NCBI RefSeq assembly: GCF_007197645.1
Contig: NZ_VKGK01000005.1
Location: forward strand, 124,001-188,000
Source of the DNA: Shewanella hanedai
GTDB taxonomy: Bacteria > Pseudomonadota > Gammaproteobacteria > Enterobacterales > Shewanellaceae
Length of the DNA: 64,000 bases
Direction of reading: 5' to 3'
Shown here: piece by piece, positions 16,755-25,588 of the stretch
How positions within the stretch are numbered: position 1 is the first letter of the stretch
Layout: every line of letters starts with the position of its first letter
Notes under the pieces: model-generated
What the model was told of the DNA's origin: nothing
Database searches by the model: none
The model's input: only the letters and a program-made list of their open reading frames with translations
Translations under genes and position numbers: made by a program

Positions 16755-18641
16755 ATGGTTTTTTTAAGAGTTGTCATTTCATTGTGTTTGTTAATGAGTG
16801 TGTATGCTAATGCCGCTATTGAGCTGGTAGAAGAGCCCGTTACCAAAGGTGACATATCCCTCTTTGGATCATTAACGCTGTATTTCAAGGTAGAGGATTA
16901 TGGCGCTGTTGCTAATGATGGGGTTGATGATTTTGACGCGATAAACAGAACTATTATTGCTGCACTTGAAAGCTCATCGGCGACTCAAGCAGTGGCTGTA
17001 GTATTCATCACGAATGGTAAATACATTATTGATATACCGGCTTCTCACACTCAAGCCCAGGCCTTTTCGTTTACGGGTGAAGACAAGGTTTTGTGGATCA
17101 AAGGCAATAATTCGCAGCTAGTGTCACCACAACTCAACAGAGGCTTTTTTCGGTTTGATAAATTCAAGACTATCTATGTGTCAGGTCTGACTTTCGACCT
17201 TGAAACAATGCCTCACAGTCTCAGTAAAATAACCGCGATTGATGACGAAGGTATCTCGATCACCACCAAGGGATTTCCTGGGTTAAATACATTGGCGCCA
17301 GATGACGGCTTCTTTGCCGAGCCGAGTCTGACTGGCAAGTTTGGTTTTTTCCTTGATAGTGGAGCGAAACATCCCTCCTTGAAAGGTAAAATAGTCAATA
17401 ACTCAGCTATTACGGTCGCAGTTAAATCGATAAGTAAGCGTGGGGATAACACCTATAAATATACCTTTGGTAATGCAAAATACCTAAGCGGGATTAGCCC
17501 CGGGGATCTGTTTATTCGCATGGCGCGCACCAATGGGCGTGGCACATTTAAATTTACCGCCAATGAAACTGTTTATGTGGAAAAGGTGAAAATACACGCA
17601 TCAGCGGCAGGCAGTTTTAATGCTACAGGCAATAAGTCGGTGACATTTGATCGTGTGACAGTAAAACCACGAACTGGACGCTATTACGCTACCAATGCAG
17701 ATTCTTTTCATTTGAAAAATAATCGCAGTATCTATATCGATAGTGCCTTTCAAGAATCTGTTGGGGATGACTTTGTCAACATATCGCAGAATACTTCACT
17801 TAATATTGAGTCCATTAATGGCAATCAAATAACCTTAAGAAATGGACTCTCTTTAGCCAGTTATATTATTGGTGATACGATCGACTTCTTTGACAGTATT
17901 AATGCCGTTACGTTAGGCTCTGCCACTATTCTTGCGATTGCTCGTACAGGCAATAAAATCACATTTACTTTATCTGATTCGATACCTGCTGAGTTTGATG
18001 CCAACAAGTCCCATTGGATGCAAAATACCTCGTTCGATGGCGTTGTCATCAAAAATAGTCGTTTTATTAAAAGTCGACGACATGGGATCCTCGTTAGAAC
18101 ACCTCGCGTATTACTCAAAAATAACACGATTAAGTTTAATAGCGGTGCTGGCATTGCTATCAATACTGAAAATGGCACTACAGGCAATTTCAGTGAAGGT
18201 TATATTGGTCATACAATAACCATTACTGACAATGTATTGGAGCGAAACTCTTTTAACGCATTACACAACAGCCCTGAGCATGAGGATTTTGCTCAGATCT
18301 CAATGTATATACAGGGAGACGGTGTGCTATCTCAGAAAAAGCTACTGCATGATATAGTGATTAAAAATAATACTTTTAAGTTCTGGGTGCGTAAGGGGAT
18401 ATATATTCATAGTGCCCGTGACGTTGATGTAATTAATAATCAATTTATTAACCGAGTTAGATTCCCTTATGTGCCACAAGATAATGTGATAGCTGTATCC
18501 GCGGCGAGCAACATTAATATAACGGGTAATAGTTCGACTAAAGATAATATGCCTTCAAAGCCTTTTGTAAATGTGGCAGGAAATACAGAACACGTGAACA
18601 TAAACAATAACTGTGTCACGAGTGCTCCTAGTTGTGAGTGA
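16755..18641 (+). CDS. Secreted right-handed beta-helix protein, putative glycosidase (GH110-like active site)
   Basis: The 628-residue precursor has a signal peptide (cleavage near YANA-AI, residue 21) and a pectate-lyase-like start VEDYGAVANDGVDDFDAINR, as in many beta-helix enzymes. Regular turns follow through about residue 610 (for example VLLKNNTIKFNSGAGIAIN, HDIVIKNNTFKFWVRKGIYI). The segment NADSFHL at 314-320 and GDDFVN at 337-342 places three aspartates (316, 338, 339) in the arrangement found in the GH110 protein of the next gene, with 22 rather than 23 residues between. Sequence away from that site differs, so the family is uncertain. Located 88 bases after the lipoprotein gene. 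Confidence 0.72.
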   Translation: MVFLRVVISLCLLMSVYANAAIELVEEPVTKGDISLFGSLTLYFKVEDYGAVANDGVDDFDAINRTIIAALESSSATQAVAVVFITNGKYIIDIPASHTQAQAFSFTGEDKVLWIKGNNSQLVSPQLNRGFFRFDKFKTIYVSGLTFDLETMPHSLSKITAIDDEGISITTKGFPGLNTLAPDDGFFAEPSLTGKFGFFLDSGAKHPSLKGKIVNNSAITVAVKSISKRGDNTYKYTFGNAKYLSGISPGDLFIRMARTNGRGTFKFTANETVYVEKVKIHASAAGSFNATGNKSVTFDRVTVKPRTGRYYATNADSFHLKNNRSIYIDSAFQESVGDDFVNISQNTSLNIESINGNQITLRNGLSLASYIIGDTIDFFDSINAVTLGSATILAIARTGNKITFTLSDSIPAEFDANKSHWMQNTSFDGVVIKNSRFIKSRRHGILVRTPRVLLKNNTIKFNSGAGIAINTENGTTGNFSEGYIGHTITITDNVLERNSFNALHNSPEHEDFAQISMYIQGDGVLSQKKLLHDIVIKNNTFKFWVRKGIYIHSARDVDVINNQFINRVRFPYVPQDNVIAVSAASNINITGNSSTKDNMPSKPFVNVAGNTEHVNINNNCVTSAPSCE

Positions 18642-18721
18642 TCTTCTGATTTATTGTTCCATTGGTTAATGAATCAATCGGTTAATTAAGTAATAAAAAT
18701 ATTTATATTAAGGGAGTGGTT

Positions 18722-20560
18722 GTGAGTAAAGAAAAGTGGTTGGATTTTTTGCTGATATGTTGTTTCTGGATCGCGAGCACATCTGGGGTTGTATCAATAA
18801 ATGGTGCCAATGCATCTCAAGCTAAACCCGCTAAGGTCATGGCTGTTGTTGATCATGGCATGATTAAAGATGAACCGGCTGACAGCACAGCTAAGATCAT
18901 AAAATTATTAATAAAAGCAAAAAAAGAGGGCGTTAAAAAAATAGTGTTCGAGAAAGGCCGTTATGATTTCTATCCCGACCGAGCACAAGAACATTATTTA
19001 TATGTGAGTAATAATGATGAAGGATTAAAACGCGTTATTTTCCCAATCATCGATCTTGATGGGCTGGTTATTGATGGCCAAGGAGCCAACTTTGTCTTTC
19101 ACGGTGGAGTGAACCCATTTCTGGTTCAAGACTCCTCTCACATTACCCTTAAAAACCTCTCTATTGATTTTCAGCGTACGTTTCATAGCGAAGCTACCAT
19201 TTTAGGCGTTGGCTCTGGGTATATGGATCTGCACATTCCACAAGCTTTCCCTTATGACATCAAGTCAGGGACACTTAAATTTTTACCTCAAGCAGATGAT
19301 GTCGCAGATAGCAGCTCCACTCAAAGATTAAGAGCGCGAAAAGAGATGGATCAACATCGGGAATATATCTATAAGCGTATGCTCGAATTTGATGTGGATA
19401 AACGCGAAACAGCTTATATGGTTAAAGATCTGAATATTGGTACCTCCGTCAGGGCTGAAAAAATCAGTGGCACGCGCAACGTTCGAATTTTTCATCCCGT
19501 GTTAACTGGTACGGTTGGCAATACGATGGTGTTCCAGCCTAAGTATCGAAACTTCCCGGGTTTTATCGTCACTGAAAGCAGTGATGTCATTTTTGATAAT
19601 GTCACCATTCACCATGCTGGTGGAATGGGGATCATTGCGGAGAACAGTCATAACATTACCGTAAAAAATAGTCATGTTACTCCTTCACACAATCGTATGG
19701 TGAGTACCACAGCTGATGCGACGCATTTTGTTAACTGCACTGGCAAAATTGAGCTTATCAATAATGTGTTTGAAAACCAAAAAGACGATGCAACCAATAT
19801 CCATGGGATCTATGCCATGGTTGACAATATTATTGATCAAAAGACATTGGAAATTCGTTTGCAGCACCCACAACAGTGGGGTTTTCGTCTCGCAGCCAAA
19901 GGTGACGTGTTAGAGCTAGTACAAGGTCCCAGTATGAAGACGTACGGCACGAATCAAGTGACCCAGATTGAAAGAATAAGCAAAGAGATCACTCGGATCA
20001 CGTTTGACGATATTATCGATAAGCGTTTGAGTATTGGAGACTCTGTTGCACGAGTGCGTGATTACCCTGAGGTACTCATTAAAGGTAATATTATTCGACG
20101 AAATAGGGCTCGCGGCATGTTACTTAATTGCCGTGGAAAAACAATTGTCGAAAATAACACCTTTCACGCTCCTGGCGCAGCACTCATGTTTCAGGGGGAC
20201 GCAAACTACTGGTTTGAACAAGGCGGTGTTACAGATTTAGTCATACGTAATAATGTGTTTGATAACTCGAATTTTGGTGTTTGGGGTAAAGCGATTATCG
20301 CTGTTGATGCAGGTATTTCGGCAGAGCATAAAGAATCAGCAAGATATAATAAAAATATACTTATCGAAAATAATACATTTAATGTTTACGACAATGGACT
20401 GCTTCTTGATCTATTTTCTGTCGATGGTTTGATTTTTAGGAATAACAAAATAAATAAAACCAATGCTTATCCTGAAAGAAAAGTAAAGCAAGCGTTTTTT
20501 CGTATTAAATTCAGTGACGATATTAATATTGAAGATTCTAATGAATTTACAGGTTTTTAA
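18722..20560 (+). CDS. Glycoside hydrolase family 110-like alpha-galactosidase
   Basis: The 612-residue protein has an N-terminal hydrophobic signal (about 8-32) and a beta-helix body typical of GH110, exo-alpha-1,3-galactosidases that act on blood-group B-type glycans or algal galactans. Family segments include KGRYDFYPDRA, LDGLVIDGQGANFVFHGG, LKNLSIDFQRTFH, NRARGMLLNCRGKTIVENN and FQGDANYWFEQGGV. TTADATHF and QKDDATNIHG give Asp332, Asp355 and Asp356 (GTG-22 numbering), spaced as I recall for the catalytic aspartates of characterised GH110 enzymes. GTG at 18722 has AGGGAG 5 bases upstream; a GTG two codons earlier overlaps it. Third of four exported genes in line. Confidence 0.82.
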   Translation: MSKEKWLDFLLICCFWIASTSGVVSINGANASQAKPAKVMAVVDHGMIKDEPADSTAKIIKLLIKAKKEGVKKIVFEKGRYDFYPDRAQEHYLYVSNNDEGLKRVIFPIIDLDGLVIDGQGANFVFHGGVNPFLVQDSSHITLKNLSIDFQRTFHSEATILGVGSGYMDLHIPQAFPYDIKSGTLKFLPQADDVADSSSTQRLRARKEMDQHREYIYKRMLEFDVDKRETAYMVKDLNIGTSVRAEKISGTRNVRIFHPVLTGTVGNTMVFQPKYRNFPGFIVTESSDVIFDNVTIHHAGGMGIIAENSHNITVKNSHVTPSHNRMVSTTADATHFVNCTGKIELINNVFENQKDDATNIHGIYAMVDNIIDQKTLEIRLQHPQQWGFRLAAKGDVLELVQGPSMKTYGTNQVTQIERISKEITRITFDDIIDKRLSIGDSVARVRDYPEVLIKGNIIRRNRARGMLLNCRGKTIVENNTFHAPGAALMFQGDANYWFEQGGVTDLVIRNNVFDNSNFGVWGKAIIAVDAGISAEHKESARYNKNILIENNTFNVYDNGLLLDLFSVDGLIFRNNKINKTNAYPERKVKQAFFRIKFSDDINIEDSNEFTGF

Positions 20561-20674
20561 TGATTTTATAGATTGTTAATGACGGTGTGTATTTTAATAA
20601 AGATATAGATTTTAAAATTGGTAAATTCACTTTTTAACGTATCGTGATATTTAATTAACTTAAGTAGGTTTTCC

Positions 20675-22417
20675 ATGAAAACATTTATGTTCGCGCTTGG
20701 TCTTCTTGTCACGGCCTCTTTTTGCGAGGCTGATGTATTACAAAAGCCATTTCACCAAGGGTTGTTTGTACGTGCACCAATCAGTGATGGCGTTGATACA
20801 ACGCTAGGTTTTACCGTTGGCGCTGATAATCTGTCTCAAACAAAAGTCAGTAATAATCCTGGATTTAGAACGCATTTCTCTCACCCCGTTGAAGGCGTTG
20901 ATGGCATTATTGCCTTTGTTGAGTGGCAGCATATTCAGCCATCTAGCTTTGGAGAAATTAAAGACAATAATATTATTGATCTCGCGATTCTGTCAGCCGA
21001 GAGTTGGAACATTAGTCACCCAGAGTCGCCAATAAAAGTCAGAATACGTGCTCTCCCAGGGGTTCACTCGCCACAATGGGTAAAGAATTTAGCTGGTCAA
21101 GTTGATATTGATTGGTGTAAAAGCAACTGTGATAGGAACTTGAGAACGTTTAGTATTCCTAAGTTTTGGACTGATAAATATCGTCTTGCTTGGGAGGATT
21201 TCCAATTTAAGCTTGCGGCTAAATATGACCATGAACCCTTGATCTCCGATGTGTCTATATCGGGTCAGGGAACATTACACTCAGAAGTGACATGGCGACA
21301 TTATTCCTTTCCTCATGCCTTTAAACAGCTCGTTGCTGGTGGATTAACATTTGACCGTGATGTCGCGTTATGGAAAGAAGATATTACTTTTATGATGGAG
21401 ACATGGAAGCAAACGCCGGTTGAAATGACATTTAACGGGCTGAAAAGTTATCAGGTGAATGCACAACATGAAGCGATAAATTTAGCCCCCAATACTGCAG
21501 TTATCAGCGAATTGCTTAATTACATGGATGATGAAAGTGAGCGGTTGAATGGTAAAAAGTACATGGTGGGTAATCATTCCCTTGGCCCAGATAATAATTT
21601 TGAAAAAGATCGTCCCAATGATCCAAGTCATGTTCAATATTACTTATCTCAAGCCCAGAAAAGTGGGGCTGCTTTGTATTTTCAAACAGAAGTTCATACG
21701 TCAGCACATACGGCAGAATTACTTGAGATTGCAGCGTGTCTAGGCAGCATTGTTGTTGAGACGACGCAAGGAGAAACCACCACGTCAATAATGAAATCTT
21801 CAGTACAGTCAGGCCGACAAGCCATTAAAAGTAATAATTTAATTGATACTGAACCCACCAAGGTGAAGGTGTTAGCTCAACCTAATACGAGCTACGGGAT
21901 CAATAATACGGCGACGCTATATTCCCAAAGTGTTATTGCCGCTGATGGGTTAGCCTCTTTCAAAATAGCCTTTGATGTGGTTCCCACAACGGGAACTCAA
22001 ATCCGCGCTAACTCCCAGGGCTATTGGGGAGTGGATAATGTCAGCTTCAGCAATAATGAAGCGGTAGGAGAAATTAACAATCTTCGCGTTGTTGAGTTTA
22101 ACAAGGGCGGGGGCTGCATGAAAAAGTCAGACATCACTGGACTGGCATTCTCAGTGACCTCTCTTTTTGGGGCTGCTGGAAACCAGGATAAAGGCTTTAT
22201 CACGCAAGGGAGTAATAGGGTAACTTGGCAGGACATCAATGCCAGTGAGACGACAGCAGTCCCTGGATTTTTTGCGATTGAAAACAAAGGCTATATTAAT
22301 TTATCTCGATTATTTGGTGAGCCTGAGGTGACGGGTTTTACATTAGGGGCTTTAAATGGAAGCCAACCATGGAGAGTTGGTGAGATACGCGTGGCTTACA
22401 ATAGTGTCCCTAATTAA
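20675..22417 (+). CDS. Secreted TIM-barrel protein, putative glycoside hydrolase
   Basis: The 580-residue precursor has a signal peptide (cleavage near CEA-DV, residue 19). Residues 25-370 look like a (beta/alpha)8 barrel of the clan GH-A type: VDGIIAFVEWQHIQP, KVRIRALPGVHSPQWV, LISDVSISGQGTLHSEVTW and GAALYFQTEVH. Glu204 at the end of strand 4 and Glu339 at the end of strand 7 are the natural acid/base and nucleophile candidates for a retaining enzyme. Residues 390-580 form an extra beta-rich domain, perhaps carbohydrate-binding. No exact family recognised; beta-galactosidase-like is a guess. Last gene of the cluster. Confidence 0.65.
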   Translation: MKTFMFALGLLVTASFCEADVLQKPFHQGLFVRAPISDGVDTTLGFTVGADNLSQTKVSNNPGFRTHFSHPVEGVDGIIAFVEWQHIQPSSFGEIKDNNIIDLAILSAESWNISHPESPIKVRIRALPGVHSPQWVKNLAGQVDIDWCKSNCDRNLRTFSIPKFWTDKYRLAWEDFQFKLAAKYDHEPLISDVSISGQGTLHSEVTWRHYSFPHAFKQLVAGGLTFDRDVALWKEDITFMMETWKQTPVEMTFNGLKSYQVNAQHEAINLAPNTAVISELLNYMDDESERLNGKKYMVGNHSLGPDNNFEKDRPNDPSHVQYYLSQAQKSGAALYFQTEVHTSAHTAELLEIAACLGSIVVETTQGETTTSIMKSSVQSGRQAIKSNNLIDTEPTKVKVLAQPNTSYGINNTATLYSQSVIAADGLASFKIAFDVVPTTGTQIRANSQGYWGVDNVSFSNNEAVGEINNLRVVEFNKGGGCMKKSDITGLAFSVTSLFGAAGNQDKGFITQGSNRVTWQDINASETTAVPGFFAIENKGYINLSRLFGEPEVTGFTLGALNGSQPWRVGEIRVAYNSVPN

Positions 22418-22458
22418 ATGCTATTTTAATAACCAAGTCATTGTTTAACAGTAGGATG

Positions 22459-22496
22459 AGAAATAGAGGGCGAAAATATTTTCCCCCTCTATTTCT
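22459..22496. terminator. Hairpin between convergent genes, possible terminator
   Basis: A 12-bp perfect stem (AGAAATAGAGGG with CCCTCTATTTCT, loop 14 bases) lies between the convergent ends of the glycosidase gene and ndh. Neither strand has a clean T run after the stem, so termination is uncertain. Confidence 0.5.
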
Positions 22497-22507
22497 ATGG
22501 AACTGCT

Positions 22508-23809
22508 TTAATGCAGTTTCATTCTCGGTCTAACAACGCGCATGACTTTCTCTGCGACCCATAGCCCGAAGGTTTTGATGCTGCCGTGAATAGCCCTTTG
22601 GTGCATGCGATACAAAGAGATGTATACCAGTCTGGCTATCTTCCCCTCAACGAACATGCTGCTCTTGGTTAGGTTCCCCATCAAGCTCCCGACGGTGCTG
22701 TAACGGGAAAGGTTAACTAATGAGCCGTGATCGACATAAGTGTAAGCTTCACGAGGTTCACCATTGAGTTCGTGAATAAGGTTCTTCTCAACACATTCGG
22801 CCATTTGATGTGCAGACTGTGCTCTAGGCGGGACAAAACTGCCATCTGGCTGTTGGCAGGCACAGCAATCGCCGATGACATAGATATCTTCATCAACGGT
22901 GCTGAGCAAACTAGGTTTTACCATGATCTGATTGGCACGGTTAAGCTCAAAGAAATCGATGCTTTTAATAAAGTCCGGTGCTTTAACACCCGCGGCCCAT
23001 AACATCAGATGCGCTTCGATCAACTGACCTTCAGAGGTCACAAAGCCTTCTGAAGTCGCTTCACTAATGCGAGTATTTTCCATAACCTTAACGCCAAGTT
23101 TAGTTAGCTCGCGTCTAGCAGATGCTGCAATACGTTCTGGTAGCGCAGGAAGAATACGCGGTCCTGCTTCAATAAGGTGAATATTGAGCTTCTCTGCGGT
23201 CATCTTGCTCAAACCGTAGATTTTAAGCATGTCAGTCACGTGATATAGCTCCGCAGACAGCTCTACACCGGTTGCCCCACCGCCCACGATCGCAATATTA
23301 AGCTGGCTGATGGTCTCTGATTGATGAATACGAGTGAAACTGTCAAGCAGCGCGTTATGGAAACGATTCGCTTGTTGATGCGAGTCGAGGAAGAAACAGT
23401 TTTCCTTAACACCGGGGGTATTGAAATCGTTGCTAACACTGCCGATGGCAATGACCAACTTGTCATATGAAATTTGACGCTCTGGCAGAATGGTATAGCC
23501 AGTATCATCAGTAATCGGGGCCATGATGATCTGTTTGGCACTGGCATCTAGGCCGCAAAAAGTGCCTAACTGAAATTGATAATGATGCTTAGCAGCATGG
23601 GCTGAATAAACGACGCCATCGAGATCTGAATCCAGTGAACCGGTCGCTACTTCATGAAGTAGAGGTTTCCAGATGTGGGTACGATTCTTATCGACTAGGA
23701 TTATCTGCGCACGGTTTTTTCTGCCTAGTTTATGGCCTAGCTGAGTCGCCAGCTCTAATCCTCCTGCACCACCACCGATGATAACAATTCTTGGACCTGC
23801 TGCGTTCAT
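22508..23809 (-). CDS. ndh: Type II NADH:quinone dehydrogenase (NDH-2)
   Basis: NDH-2 is a peripheral inner-membrane flavoprotein that passes electrons from NADH to quinone without pumping protons. The 433-residue protein is nearly the E. coli length and pattern: FAD-binding IVIIGGGAGGLELATQLG, HIWKPLLHEVATGSLD, the NADH-binding IAIVGGGATGVELSAEL, IYVIGDCCAC and the C-terminal membrane-binding stretch ending VVRPRMKLH. ATG 23809 with GGAG 6 bases upstream is preferred over two upstream ATGs (23821, 23857). Single gene, divergent from the LysR gene at 24185 with a 375-base gap. Confidence 0.95.
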   Translation of the reverse strand: MNAAGPRIVIIGGGAGGLELATQLGHKLGRKNRAQIILVDKNRTHIWKPLLHEVATGSLDSDLDGVVYSAHAAKHHYQFQLGTFCGLDASAKQIIMAPITDDTGYTILPERQISYDKLVIAIGSVSNDFNTPGVKENCFFLDSHQQANRFHNALLDSFTRIHQSETISQLNIAIVGGGATGVELSAELYHVTDMLKIYGLSKMTAEKLNIHLIEAGPRILPALPERIAASARRELTKLGVKVMENTRISEATSEGFVTSEGQLIEAHLMLWAAGVKAPDFIKSIDFFELNRANQIMVKPSLLSTVDEDIYVIGDCCACQQPDGSFVPPRAQSAHQMAECVEKNLIHELNGEPREAYTYVDHGSLVNLSRYSTVGSLMGNLTKSSMFVEGKIARLVYISLYRMHQRAIHGSIKTFGLWVAEKVMRVVRPRMKLH

Positions 23810-24184
23810 TTGTTGCTCCATAAAATTCTCATGTTTTTCACTATAAATAAACCACACGAATTAACAGACTTGCACGTCATTAAGGCGCTACCTTGACTTA
23901 ACCAAAATGACATTTGGTTAACAGGGAATAGGCTGTTAAATCGAGTTTCAGTGGGGAAAGGGCTAAATTACTGAGCACTTATATTGGCCGATATTACCGA
24001 GTATGTCACCAGTATATTTATCTGAATTGTGTTCATGTGCTCGTGAATCGAGCGAGTGTAGCGCAGAGGGTTGTAGCCTGTTGAATTCATGTTAATTTAA
24101 GTTTGTCGATTAAAAATGCTTCTAAGTTAGTATTTTTCATGTCATGTTTTTGTCTATCAGTATTCCTAATACCGAAGGAAACCC
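23810..24184. other. Divergent intergenic region between ndh and the LysR gene
   Basis: About 375 bases with no coding frame of note. It must hold the ndh promoter and the LysR gene promoter. I recognise no clear operator or RNA element in it. Confidence 0.5.
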
Positions 24185-25159
24185 GTGAGAGCATTCGATT
24201 TTGATTTAAAAGGTCTGCAGGTGTTTGTCATCGCAGCTCAAACGGGCAGCATGACTGAGACCGCTAAGCGATTAGGATTGACGCAATCTTCAGTGTCTCA
24301 GACCCTCTCTATGTTGGAAAAAAACCTCAAGGTCGAACTGCTTGATCGCAGTGTTCGCCCGCTTGGGTTAACGATTGCGGGGCGCTATTTTTTCGATCAA
24401 TCCAGCCATCTACTTTCACAAGCAGAGCAAACCCAGAAGGTATTTACCCAAGGGACATTTGAACAGCTTCATCTGGTTCGTATCGCCATGGTCGATTCGC
24501 TCGTGACCTCTTTAGGTAAGCCGCTCATCGATGTGGTTAAGAGGCGAACCGAGAACTGGACCTTATCAACGGGCCGCTCACACATGCATGCCGATGCTCT
24601 GGTGTCACGTCAGGTCGACATTATTATCTCCGATGATGCTTTAGAAGACAGTGATAACCTCTGTCGTTATCCCATATTAAGTGAACCCTTTGTGTTAGTC
24701 GTGCCTTTGGACTTTAAGTGGGAAGATGAAAGCTTAAGCTCACTTAGCGATATCAAGCGTTTGCTGCAACAGCTGGATTTTGTGCGTTACACCAGTGATT
24801 CATTAATTGGCACCAGCATAGAAAGGTATTTAAGACGATTGGGAGTACAGCCCCCAGTGAGGCTGCAGTTGGATAATACCTTTGCCGTGCTGTCTATGGT
24901 GGCTTCAGGCTTAGGTTGGACCATCACTACGCCGCTATGTTTGTACCAGAGCGGTATCGCGTTAGATCAAGTCAGGTGTCAGCCACTTCCTACCAATGAC
25001 AGCTTCAAACGTCGGTTGACGTTAGTGTGTCGACGCCATGAGTTGAGCGATTTACCGGAGGAGATGGCCAGAGACAGTTGCCAAATCATGACCCAATGTT
25101 TCCTGCCTGAGCTTGAAAAAGATCTTCCCTGGTTGTTACCTAGTATCGATATAGGCTAG
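24185..25159 (+). CDS. LysR-family transcriptional regulator
   Basis: The 324-residue protein starts at GTG preceded by AAGGAAA. The N-terminal winged helix (about 5-65) has the LysR pattern GLQVFVIAAQTGSMTETAKR, LTQSSVSQTLSMLEKNL and VELLDRSVRPLGLTIAG, and residues 95-300 form the type-2 periplasmic-binding-fold sensor domain. It lies upstream of and on the same strand as the amine-catabolism cluster starting at 25589 and is divergent from ndh. The cluster is the more likely target, since LysR proteins usually respond to the substrate of neighbouring catabolic genes, but the 430-base gap makes this an inference. Ligand unknown. Confidence 0.9.
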   Translation: MRAFDFDLKGLQVFVIAAQTGSMTETAKRLGLTQSSVSQTLSMLEKNLKVELLDRSVRPLGLTIAGRYFFDQSSHLLSQAEQTQKVFTQGTFEQLHLVRIAMVDSLVTSLGKPLIDVVKRRTENWTLSTGRSHMHADALVSRQVDIIISDDALEDSDNLCRYPILSEPFVLVVPLDFKWEDESLSSLSDIKRLLQQLDFVRYTSDSLIGTSIERYLRRLGVQPPVRLQLDNTFAVLSMVASGLGWTITTPLCLYQSGIALDQVRCQPLPTNDSFKRRLTLVCRRHELSDLPEEMARDSCQIMTQCFLPELEKDLPWLLPSIDIG

Positions 25160-25588
25160 TTAACTAACAGCCGACTTAAGCCATGAGGTTAATGTCGCAA
25201 TGATAGATCCTATCTGATGTCGCTTTCTTGTCATCACTCCTACTTATGTCCGAAATTCGCCTTGATATGGACAATTCTGTCAGCATTTAACTGAACGGTT
25301 AGAAACATGAATCGGCGGAGGGTAATTAAGGACTTGAATTTAATCAGCATTTATAAGATGTTAGAGATTCGTTGTTTTGCACTCAGGTGAGTTTTCTGCT
25401 GGTAAATAGCAGAGGGAAAGGTAGGCAATATTTTAGTAAAAGTGCCTAGTATTAAAATTATTAATACTACAGCGTTAGTACAATTGATTGTTGTTGTCGT
25501 TAAGCCAGGAGGCTATTAGGTTTGGTCTGGTAATCATTGATAGTGAATTAACCGGGTCATTTCGAAAACTAAGATAAAGGGAAATGTC
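25160..25588. other. Intergenic region upstream of the amine-catabolism cluster
   Basis: About 430 bases without a gene. It contains the perfect palindrome at 25447-25469 and presumably the promoter of the cluster. Nothing else structured was recognised. Confidence 0.5.
25447..25469. promoter_or_regulatory. Palindromic operator candidate upstream of the ethanolamine-type permease
   Basis: TAGTATTAA (25447-25455) and TTAATACTA (25461-25469) form a perfect 9-bp inverted repeat around a 5-base centre, 120 bases before the permease ATG. The arms contain T-N11-A spaced elements as in LysR boxes, so the LysR protein at 24185 is the first candidate to bind it. Confidence 0.55.

Noticed and set aside
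22459..22496. Strong hairpin first read as a firm terminator for both convergent genes
   Set aside because: No T run follows on either strand, so it is kept only as a possible terminator.
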